Below are positions 1 to 5,155 of a DNA stretch of 10,361 nt, one piece after another. Source of the stretch: an uncultured Eubacteriales bacterium (GTDB taxonomy: Bacteria > Bacillota > Clostridia > Oscillospirales > Oscillospiraceae); assembly GCA_900545585.1 (NCBI GenBank), contig UQZR01000037.1, positions 1 to 10,361 of the forward strand. Direction: 5' to 3'. Within the stretch, counting starts at the first letter, position 1, and the number at the start of each line of letters is the position of its first letter. Under the pieces are notes generated by a model, which saw only the letters and a program-made list of their open reading frames with translations, made no database searches and was not told the origin of the DNA. The position numbers were made by a program, and so were the translations under genes.

Positions 1-855
1 ACGCTGGCGCAGATGTTACGCAATCCTGTCTATGTGCAGGCAGACCTTGATGTGTACGAATTTTTCAAAAGTCAAGGGACAGTCATTGTCAATGACGCTG
101 CCGATTTTACCGGCATGAATGGCTGCTATCTGTATCAAGGGCGGGATGTGAAGCCCAGCAAAAAGAACGACTTGAAAGACCAAATGCTGGTGCTGGCTCC
201 CCATGAGGGCATTGTCCCCTCCGACATCTGGCTGACCTGCCGTAAGAAGCTGATGAACAACATGAAAATCCAATCTGCCCGGAAAGCCACCCATACATGG
301 CTGGCGGGAAAAATCAAATGCGGGAACTGCGGGTATGCCCTTATGAGCATCTTCAATCCCTCCGGCAAGCAATACCTTCGCTGTACGAAACGGCTGGATA
401 ACAAGAGTTGTCCGGGGTGCGGGAAAATCATCACTTCGGAGCTGGAAGCGGTTGTTTATCAGCAGATGGTGAAGAAGCTGGCAGGCTACAAAACGCTGAC
501 GGGCAGAAAAAAAGCGGCAAAGGCAAACCCGAAAATCGCCGCCCTGCAAGTGGAGCTTGCCCATGTGGACAGCGAGATTGAAAAGCTGGTGGACAGTCTG
601 ACGGGTGCAAACAATGTTCTGCTCTCCTATGTGAATGTAAAGATAGCGGAACTGGATGGGCGCAAACAGGAACTTGTGAAGCAGATAGCCGAGTTGACGG
701 TGGAAACAATCAGCCCGGAACAGGTCAGCCAGATTTCCGGCTACCTCGATACTTGGGAGAATGTATCCTTTGACGACAAGCGGCGGGTGGTGGATTTGAT
801 GATTACCACCATAGCCGCCACAAGCGACAGCTTAAATATCACATGGAAAATCTGA
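1..855 (+). CDS. Large serine recombinase, C-terminal part (5' end outside window)
   Basis: The frame is open from base 1, so the N-terminal resolvase domain with its catalytic serine lies outside the window. About 284 residues are visible, roughly the C-terminal half of a typical 500-560 residue protein. They begin in the Recombinase domain (the LRNPVYVQADLDVYEFF region, near residues 5-30). A zinc ribbon follows, with cysteines at visible residues 107, 110, 128, 137 and 140 (CGNCGY, RC, CPGC). A Lys/Glu/Leu-rich coiled coil lies near residues 175-235, and the protein ends in ITWKI. By family knowledge these enzymes (TndX/TnpX-like) cut and rejoin att sites to integrate or excise conjugative or mobilisable elements. 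The zinc ribbon and coiled coil recognise att DNA and control synapsis. The gene is often last in its element. No frameshift is seen in the visible part, but activity cannot be judged without the N-terminus. Confidence 0.9.
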   Translation, partial: TLAQMLRNPVYVQADLDVYEFFKSQGTVIVNDAADFTGMNGCYLYQGRDVKPSKKNDLKDQMLVLAPHEGIVPSDIWLTCRKKLMNNMKIQSARKATHTWLAGKIKCGNCGYALMSIFNPSGKQYLRCTKRLDNKSCPGCGKIITSELEAVVYQQMVKKLAGYKTLTGRKKAAKANPKIAALQVELAHVDSEIEKLVDSLTGANNVLLSYVNVKIAELDGRKQELVKQIAELTVETISPEQVSQISGYLDTWENVSFDDKRRVVDLMITTIAATSDSLNITWKI

Positions 856-879
856 CGAGCGGAACCCCTCCCGTCAGAT
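850..879 (+). repeat. Inverted repeat across the recombinase stop codon
   Basis: ATCTGACG at 850-857 is the exact reverse complement of CGTCAGAT at 872-879, with a 14-base loop. The left arm contains the TGA stop of the recombinase. There is no T tract after it, so it is not a standard terminator. It may be an RNA hairpin at the 3' end of the message or part of a site bound by the recombinase. Function is unknown. Confidence 0.45.
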
Positions 880-901
880 ACCTACCCTGTGTAGTCCCTT
901 G

Positions 902-931
902 TAAACTGTACTTTCGTATGCGCTAAACTGT
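902..931. repeat. Direct repeat TAAACTGT x2, 22-base period
   Basis: TAAACTGT occurs at 902-909 and again at 924-931. The start-to-start distance of 22 bases is about two helical turns, so both copies would face the same side of the DNA. It lies just downstream of the recombinase, where an att site or accessory binding site could be. An 8-base repeat in AT-rich DNA can also arise by chance. Confidence 0.35.
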
Positions 932-1047
932 TTGTGTCATTCATTCTTGAGTGACCTCCCTTTGTTTTGTAGTTTGCAGTTGCCAGACCGCATCTCTACT
1001 ATAACAGAGGGAGTTTTATTTTCCCTCATCGGCAGCAGCCTCTTTTG

Positions 1048-1073
1048 AACCACTCGCCCAGCGAGTGGTTTTC
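1048..1073 (+). terminator. Hairpin terminator reading rightward
   Basis: AACCACTCGC (1048-1057) pairs with GCGAGTGGTT (1061-1070) around the loop CCA, giving a 10-bp stem whose right end runs into TTTT. It resembles a short Rho-independent terminator for plus-strand transcripts leaving the recombinase side. The T tract is only four bases long, so efficiency is uncertain. Confidence 0.55.
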
Positions 1074-1080
1074 GGGATAC

Positions 1081-1117
1081 AAAAACAGCACCTGCGGGCC
1101 CCGCAGGTGCTGTTTTT
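1081..1117. terminator. Bidirectional terminator between regulator and recombinase
   Basis: The 18-base arms 1081-1098 and 1100-1117 are exact reverse complements and meet almost without a spacer. They start and end with AAAAA and TTTTT, so a GC-rich stem followed by U5 forms in either direction. In minus orientation it begins 17 bases after the TAA stop of the PucR-type regulator and is its natural terminator. In plus orientation it would stop any read-through from the mobile element. Confidence 0.9.
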
Positions 1118-1134
1118 ATGTAAACATATTGGTG

Positions 1135-2229
1135 TTACGCGTCAATGCCGCGGCTGGTCAGGTACTTCTTGACCATCAGCGCCACCTTGAAGGTGATGGC
1201 ATCGTCGAATTCCCGCAGATCCAGACCCGTCAGCTTCTTGATCTTCTCCAGACGGTACACCAGGGTGTTGCGGTGGACGAACAGCTTCCGCGCCGTCTCA
1301 GACACGTTCAGGTTGTTCTCGAAGAACTTGTAAATGGTGAACAGCGTCTCCTGATCCAGCGCGTCGATGGGGTTCTTCTTGAACACCTCCTGCAGGAACA
1401 TCTCGCACAGGGTGGTGGGCAGCTGGTAGATCAGGCGGCCGATGCCCAGATTCTCGTAGTTGATGACGTAGCGTTCGGTGTCGAACACCTTGCCCACCTC
1501 GATGGCGATCTGGGCTTCCTTATAGCTCTTGGCCAGGTCCCGCAGGTGCAGAGCCAGCGTGCCGATGCCCACAAAGACGCAGCTCTCGCCGTCGATGCGC
1601 AGAGCCTCTTCAATGCGCTGGGCCACGGCCTCCAGATCCTTGGCGGTGGCGTTCTCGTCCATCTGGTGGATCAGGGCCACATCCTGCTCGCCCACACTGA
1701 TGACGAAATCGTTCTGGCGGTCCGGGTACAGGCCCTGGATCACGTCCACAGGCACCGTCTCCAATCGCTCATCCACCGGTCGGACCACGAAGACGCCCCG
1801 GGCCGTCTCCGCCGCCACGTGCAGCTCCTTGGCCCGCATGTAAATATCACTGATCAGAATGTTGTCGGAGATGATGTTCTTGATGAAGGAACCCTTGTCG
1901 TGCTTCTCCTCATAATAGCTCTTGGCCGCGTTCAGGGACACCGCCGCCATGGAACATACCGTCCGGCTCATGCTGTCGTCGCCGCTGGCAAACACCGCGT
2001 AGTCAAAGTGACTGCTCCAGCTGGGCAGTGCCTTGAACGTCCGGCCCTCCAGCGTGATGCAGGCGCCCTCGGCGGCGGCGATGGGCTCCACGTATTTGGT
2101 CCACTTTTTGCCGATGCCCGTCAGCTCGCTGCATGCAATAACGGTACCCTCCGCGTCAAGGACGCCGATGGTGCGGTCCGTCGTCTCCTTGAACTGCAAT
2201 ACAACATTCTGAAAAATTCTTCCCGACAT
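1135..2229 (-). CDS. PucR/CdaR-family transcriptional regulator
   Basis: The 364-residue protein has the C-terminal PucR-type helix-turn-helix (residues about 305-360, VSETARKLFVHRNTLVYRLE then LTGLDLREFDDAITFKVAL). This matches the end of CdaR, PucR and related activators. The N-terminal part (TIGVLDAEGTVIACSELTGIG, about residues 20-40) resembles the ligand-sensing region of sugar-diacid regulators. The middle region (about 140-270) fits the GGDEF-like linker domain of the family. It is probably cytoplasmic, with no membrane segment seen. The ATG has AGGAGGAG six bases or so upstream. No metabolic operon is adjacent, so the effector and target genes cannot be named. It has its own strong promoter with a palindrome in the spacer, which suggests autoregulation (inference). 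It follows rsuA in the same direction after a 150-base gap and ends at the strong hairpin at 1081-1117. Confidence 0.85.
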   Translation of the reverse strand: MSGRIFQNVVLQFKETTDRTIGVLDAEGTVIACSELTGIGKKWTKYVEPIAAAEGACITLEGRTFKALPSWSSHFDYAVFASGDDSMSRTVCSMAAVSLNAAKSYYEEKHDKGSFIKNIISDNILISDIYMRAKELHVAAETARGVFVVRPVDERLETVPVDVIQGLYPDRQNDFVISVGEQDVALIHQMDENATAKDLEAVAQRIEEALRIDGESCVFVGIGTLALHLRDLAKSYKEAQIAIEVGKVFDTERYVINYENLGIGRLIYQLPTTLCEMFLQEVFKKNPIDALDQETLFTIYKFFENNLNVSETARKLFVHRNTLVYRLEKIKKLTGLDLREFDDAITFKVALMVKKYLTSRGIDA

Positions 2230-2290
2230 AACGACTCCTCCTGCGAGCCTCGCGTAGGTATTTTGTGCAATCTGTCAAGCCGATGCCCCT

Positions 2291-2319
2291 ATTATATCGT
2301 CATAGTGACGATTTTGCAA
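2291..2319 (-). promoter_or_regulatory. Sigma-A promoter of the PucR-type regulator
   Basis: Read on the minus strand, TTGCAA (2319-2314), a 17-base spacer and a perfect TATAAT (2296-2291) form a strong sigma-A promoter about 60 bases upstream of the ATG. An A-rich tract (AAAAAGAGAAAAAAA, near 2336-2322) lies directly upstream of the -35 box and looks like an UP element. The transcript leader would be around 55 bases. Confidence 0.8.
2296..2312. promoter_or_regulatory. Candidate operator: palindrome filling the promoter spacer
   Basis: ATCGTCA-3-TGACGAT is a perfect 7+3+7 palindrome placed between the -35 and -10 boxes of the regulator promoter and touching the -10 box. A protein bound here would block RNA polymerase. 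Autorepression by the encoded PucR-type protein is the simplest reading, but the binding protein is not shown by the sequence. Confidence 0.55.
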
Positions 2320-2340
2320 GTGTTTTTTTCTCTTTTTAAC

Positions 2341-2360
2341 AAAATATCTGTCGATATTTT
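2341..2360. repeat. AT-rich inverted repeat upstream of the regulator promoter
   Basis: AAAATATC (2341-2348) and GATATTTT (2353-2360) are exact reverse complements around a 4-base loop. The repeat lies about 22 bases upstream of the -35 box and 19 bases downstream of the rsuA stop codon. It could be a second protein-binding site or a weak stem at the rsuA 3' end. It has no U tract on the minus strand and an AT-only stem, so a terminator role is doubtful. Confidence 0.4.
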
Positions 2361-2379
2361 TGCAGTTCTGTCTAAAAAA

Positions 2380-3093
2380 TCACAATCCGGCGGTACACCG
2401 CAGCGATGCCGTCTCCTCCGCCGTCAGTTCTCTCCAACCTCCGATGGGCAGCTCCGCATCCAGCGTCAGCGGCCCCATAGACAGCCGCTTCAGGTACAGC
2501 ACCGGTGCGCCCCTGGCCGCCAGCATCCGCTTCACCTGGTGGAACTTGCCCTCCCGCAGGGTCACAATGCACGTCCCCTCCGCCAGCGGCTCCAGTCCCG
2601 CCGGCAGGCACATCAGTCCATCGCCCAGGGTCATCCCCGCGGCAAAGGCGTCCACATCCGCCTGATCCAGCGGGCCATCCACGCGGGCGAAATAGCGTTT
2701 GTCCACGTGGTATTTGGGGCTCAGCAGCCGGTGGGCCAGCTCTCCATCGTCCGTCAGGAGCAGCAGGCCCTCCGTGTCCTTGTCCAGCCGCCCTACCGGC
2801 GCCAGTCCCCGTTTCCGCAGCTCCGGCGGAAGCAGATCCAGCACCGTCCGCTGCCGGCTGTCCTCGGTGGCGGTCAGCACGCCGGCAGGCTTGTGCAGCA
2901 TCACGTAGGTATATTTTTGCAGCCGCACCGGCTCGCCGCCTACGGTGATGACCGCTGTCTCCGGCTCTACCTTCTCCTCGGCGGAGGCTGCGGCGGCGCC
3001 GTTGACCCGCACCTGCCCCTGCCGCACCAGCTGCTTGACCTCCCGCCGCGACCAGCGGCCCGTAGCCGCCAGCACCTTGTCCAAACGTTCCAT
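2380..3093 (-). CDS. rsuA: 16S rRNA pseudouridine-516 synthase
   Basis: The 237-residue protein has an N-terminal S4 RNA-binding domain (MERLDKVLAATGRWSRREVK, about residues 1-45). The RsuA-family catalytic core follows: GRLDKDTEGLLLLTDDG at residues 101-117, with the catalytic aspartate D104, and EGKFHQVKRML further on. The HQVKRM form matches RsuA more closely than RluB/E/F, so the substrate is predicted to be uridine 516 of 16S rRNA, isomerised during 30S assembly. The length is as expected for RsuA. The ATG is preceded by AGGAGGG. The gene is divergent from the lipoprotein gene at 3174 and upstream of the PucR-type regulator in the same direction, but that regulator has its own promoter. 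Housekeeping function is likely; the exact uridine target is inferred from family resemblance. Confidence 0.9.
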   Translation of the reverse strand: MERLDKVLAATGRWSRREVKQLVRQGQVRVNGAAAASAEEKVEPETAVITVGGEPVRLQKYTYVMLHKPAGVLTATEDSRQRTVLDLLPPELRKRGLAPVGRLDKDTEGLLLLTDDGELAHRLLSPKYHVDKRYFARVDGPLDQADVDAFAAGMTLGDGLMCLPAGLEPLAEGTCIVTLREGKFHQVKRMLAARGAPVLYLKRLSMGPLTLDAELPIGGWRELTAEETASLRCTAGL

Positions 3094-3119
3094 GCCGCCC
3101 TCCTGTGGTCATTTTTCCG

Positions 3120-3148
3120 ATTATATCATATCCGTGCCCAACCGCCAA
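3120..3148 (-). promoter_or_regulatory. Promoter of rsuA
   Basis: On the minus strand TTGGCG (3148-3143), a 17-base spacer and TATAAT (3125-3120) form a good sigma-A promoter. It gives a short leader of about 20 bases before the rsuA ATG. The -35 box overlaps the start of a TATAAAT element (3149-3155) pointing at the divergent lipoprotein gene. No convincing -35 box partners that element. Confidence 0.65.
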
Positions 3149-3173
3149 TATAAATTAGCAAGAGGTGATGAGC

Positions 3174-3638
3174 TTGTACGTCATTCATATGCGCTTTACA
3201 CGCCGAAAAATTCTGCTGGCCGCGGCGGCGCTGGTACTTGTCACCGGCATGGCCCTGCTGCTGGCCGGCTGCTTCCGCAGCGCCGCGCCCTGTGAAGCGG
3301 CGACGCTTGCCACCAACGAGCAGCGGGTAGCCTATCTGGAAAGTCTGGGCTGGCAGGTGCTGCCGGAGCCGGTGGCCACCATGGACCTCCAGCTGCCGGA
3401 GGACCTGAAGGCGCAATGGGGCGACTACCTGAAGCTCCAGACACAGCAGGGCATGCCCATGGCTGACTGCGCCGGTCAGGTAGTGCGCCGCTTCACCTAC
3501 ACTGTTACCAACTACCCTGATGTACCGGACGGGGTGCAGGTGAATCTGTTCACCTGTGGAGACCGGCTGGTGGGCGGCGACATCATCGCCACCGGTGAAA
3601 ACGGCTTCCAGACCGGGCTGACCTTCCCTGAGAAGTAG
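3174..3638 (+). CDS. Predicted lipoprotein, DUF4830-like domain
   Basis: The start is chosen as TTG at 3174 because GAGGTG (3162-3167) lies six bases upstream. The GTG at 3165 and ATG at 3168 overlap or touch this ribosome binding site, and an in-frame ATG at 3189 is about 20 bases away. From the TTG the protein is 154 residues. It begins with basic residues (RFTRRK), a hydrophobic stretch (about 13-30), then LLAGC with the likely lipidated cysteine at residue 33. This fits a membrane-anchored extracellular lipoprotein. The mature part (NEQRVAYLESLGWQVLPEP, then FTYTVTNYPDVPDGVQVNLF and VGGDII) resembles the DUF4830 family of Clostridia, whose function is unknown. It is divergent from rsuA and convergent with tuf. 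No enzyme motif is visible. Confidence 0.75.
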   Translation: MYVIHMRFTRRKILLAAAALVLVTGMALLLAGCFRSAAPCEAATLATNEQRVAYLESLGWQVLPEPVATMDLQLPEDLKAQWGDYLKLQTQQGMPMADCAGQVVRRFTYTVTNYPDVPDGVQVNLFTCGDRLVGGDIIATGENGFQTGLTFPEK

Positions 3639-3777
3639 GTGCTTCCCAGCGGACGCGGGGCGGCACGGCGCAAACGCGGGCGGGGTACACAACGCGGATA
3701 CGATGCGCGAAATGCAGATGCTGCGGCCGGCGCAAGCCTCCCCGTCCAAAGCAGGCTTCCTGCGTCCCAGATGCAAA

Positions 3778-3807
3778 AAGAGAGACACGCTTGCGCGTGT
3801 CTCTCTT
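3778..3807 (-). terminator. Terminator of the str/tuf transcript
   Basis: Arms 3778-3790 and 3795-3807 form a perfect 13-bp stem with a TTGC/GCAA loop. On the minus strand it is followed by further T residues (CTTTTTGC), and it begins 36 bases after the tuf stop. In the plus direction it is followed by CTTTAG, so it may also weakly terminate the lipoprotein transcript. The interval 3639-3777 otherwise holds only GC-rich DNA with a weak AAGCCT/AGGCTT inverted repeat (3734-3758); I see no gene there. Confidence 0.85.
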
Positions 3808-3843
3808 CTTTAGATCATCTGATCCGTGACCCTCGGCGGGAAA

Positions 3844-5046
3844 TTACTCCTCGATGGCGATGACGACGCCGGAACCGACGGTACGGCCACCCTCACGGAT
3901 AGCGAAACGCAGACCGTTCTCGATAGCGATGGGGGTGATCAGCTCAACCTTCATGTCGACGTTATCGCCGGGCATGCACATCTCAACGCCCTCGGGCAGA
4001 GTGATGACGCCGGTCACGTCGGTGGTACGGAAGTAGAACTGGGGACGATAGTTGTTGAAGAAGGGGGTATGACGGCCACCCTCGTCCTTGGTCAGAACGT
4101 ACACCTGACCGGTGAACTTGGTGTGGGGATGGATGGAACCGGGCTTGGACAGAACCTGGCCGCGCTCGATCTCGGTCTTCGCAACACCACGCAGCAGAGC
4201 GCCGATGTTGTCGCCGGCCTCAGCGTAGTCCAGCAGCTTGTGGAACATCTCGATACCGGTAACGGTGGTCTCACGCTTCTCATCGGACAGACCGACGATC
4301 TCGACCTTCTCGTTCAGGTTCAGAATGCCACGCTCCACACGGCCGGTAGCAACGGTACCACGGCCGGAGATGGTGAACACGTCCTCGACGGGCATCAGGA
4401 AGGGCATATCCTCCTTGCGGTCGGGGGTGGGGATCCAAGTGTCAACAGCGTCCATCAGCTCCTTGATGCACTGATACTCGGGAGCGTTGGGATCGGTGGA
4501 CTCGGAAACCAGAGCGTTCAGAGCGGAACCGCGGATGATGGGGGTCTCGTCGCCAGGGAAGCCATAGAAGTCCAGCAGCTCGCGGACTTCCATCTCCACC
4601 AGCTCCAGCAGCTCCTCATCGTCGACCTGATCGCACTTGTTCAGGAAGACCAGCACGGAGGGCACGTTCACCTGACGGGCCAGCAGCAGGTGCTCACGAG
4701 TCTGAGCCATGGGGCCGTCGGAGGCGGCGATGACCAGGATGGCGCCGTCCATCTGGGCAGCACCGGTGATCATGTTCTTGATATAGTCGGCGTGGCCCGG
4801 GCAGTCAACGTGGGCATAGTGACGATTGGCGGTCTCGTACTCAACGTGAGCGGTGTTGATGGTGATACCACGCTCGCGCTCTTCGGGAGCCTTATCGATG
4901 GAAGAGTAATCGGTGTACTCAGCGCCGCCCTGCATCGCCAGATACTTGGTGATCGCAGCGGTCAGAGTGGTCTTACCATGGTCGATATGACCGATGGTAC
5001 CGATGTTAACATGGGGCTTTGTTCTTTCAAATTTCTGCTTAGCCAT
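3844..5046 (-). CDS. tuf: Elongation factor Tu
   Basis: EF-Tu is the GTPase that carries aminoacyl-tRNA to the ribosomal A site. The 400 residues match the usual length and show every G motif: GHIDHGKT (19-26), RGITI with T62, DCPGH (81-85, with catalytic H85), NKCD (136-139) and SAL (174-176). Domains 2 and 3 follow (GRGTVATGRVERG, then YVLTKDEGGRHTPFF) up to the end at VVIAIEE. The P loop reads GHIDHGKT rather than the commoner GHVDHGKT, a conservative change. The ATG has AAGGAGG ten bases upstream. It is the last gene of the str unit, 109 bases after fusA, with a candidate promoter of its own and a strong terminator downstream. Confidence 0.98.
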   Translation of the reverse strand: MAKQKFERTKPHVNIGTIGHIDHGKTTLTAAITKYLAMQGGAEYTDYSSIDKAPEERERGITINTAHVEYETANRHYAHVDCPGHADYIKNMITGAAQMDGAILVIAASDGPMAQTREHLLLARQVNVPSVLVFLNKCDQVDDEELLELVEMEVRELLDFYGFPGDETPIIRGSALNALVSESTDPNAPEYQCIKELMDAVDTWIPTPDRKEDMPFLMPVEDVFTISGRGTVATGRVERGILNLNEKVEIVGLSDEKRETTVTGIEMFHKLLDYAEAGDNIGALLRGVAKTEIERGQVLSKPGSIHPHTKFTGQVYVLTKDEGGRHTPFFNNYRPQFYFRTTDVTGVITLPEGVEMCMPGDNVDMKVELITPIAIENGLRFAIREGGRTVGSGVVIAIEE

Positions 5047-5111
5047 TTGAAATGATCCTCCTTAACAGTTTTGTATCATGTGTTGGGCAGCACTAACAAT
5101 CTAACACTGCC

Positions 5112-5140
5112 ATTTTACAGTATTCACGCGGGAAAATCAA
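5112..5140 (-). promoter_or_regulatory. Candidate internal promoter for tuf
   Basis: In the fusA-tuf gap, on the minus strand, TTGATT (5140-5135), a 17-base spacer and TAAAAT (5117-5112) make a plausible sigma-A promoter. It would give a leader of about 60 bases before the tuf ATG. An internal promoter would fit the need for more EF-Tu than EF-G per cell; that role is inference. Confidence 0.55.
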
Positions 5141-5155
5141 TTGTAAATTACGGTT

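Larger units (their letters stand above)
1..1047 (+). mobile_element. Right end of an integrated element (boundary approximate)
   Basis: This is inferred from the serine recombinase and from the change in base composition. The recombinase and the 200 bases after it are AT-richer than the GC-rich genes from 1135 onward. In this family the recombinase commonly sits at the element terminus, so the chromosomal junction should lie between 856 and about 1080. No duplicated att core can be identified because the other end is not in the window. The right limit given here is only the last base before the first terminator hairpin. The stretch 856-1047 holds a short inverted repeat, a direct repeat and AT-rich DNA, and I see no gene in it. 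Confidence 0.4.

Noticed and set aside
1048..1117. Possible tRNA remnant or att site in the two palindromes
   Set aside because: Neither hairpin has a tRNA arm pattern. Both are explained as terminators, and large serine recombinases do not usually target tRNA genes.
2372..3148. 258-residue minus-strand frame overlapping rsuA
   Set aside because: It is an out-of-frame Gly/Ala/Arg-rich shadow of rsuA; the rsuA frame has the S4 domain and the catalytic motif.
1045..3153. 702-residue open frame on the plus strand spanning the regulator and rsuA antisense
   Set aside because: It runs antisense through two well-supported genes, a terminator and a promoter, and its translation is Gln/His/Arg-rich with no family resemblance.
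3126..3788. 220-residue minus-strand frame opposite the lipoprotein gene
   Set aside because: It would overlap the tuf terminator and the divergent promoter region, and its translation has no family features. The plus frame has a signal peptide, lipobox and domain similarity.
3826..5055. 409-residue open frame on the plus strand opposite tuf
   Set aside because: It is codon-aligned with tuf, so its stops would require TTA, CTA or TCA codons in tuf, which the GC-rich codon bias avoids. The translation is low-complexity and resembles no known family; no ribosome binding site supports it.
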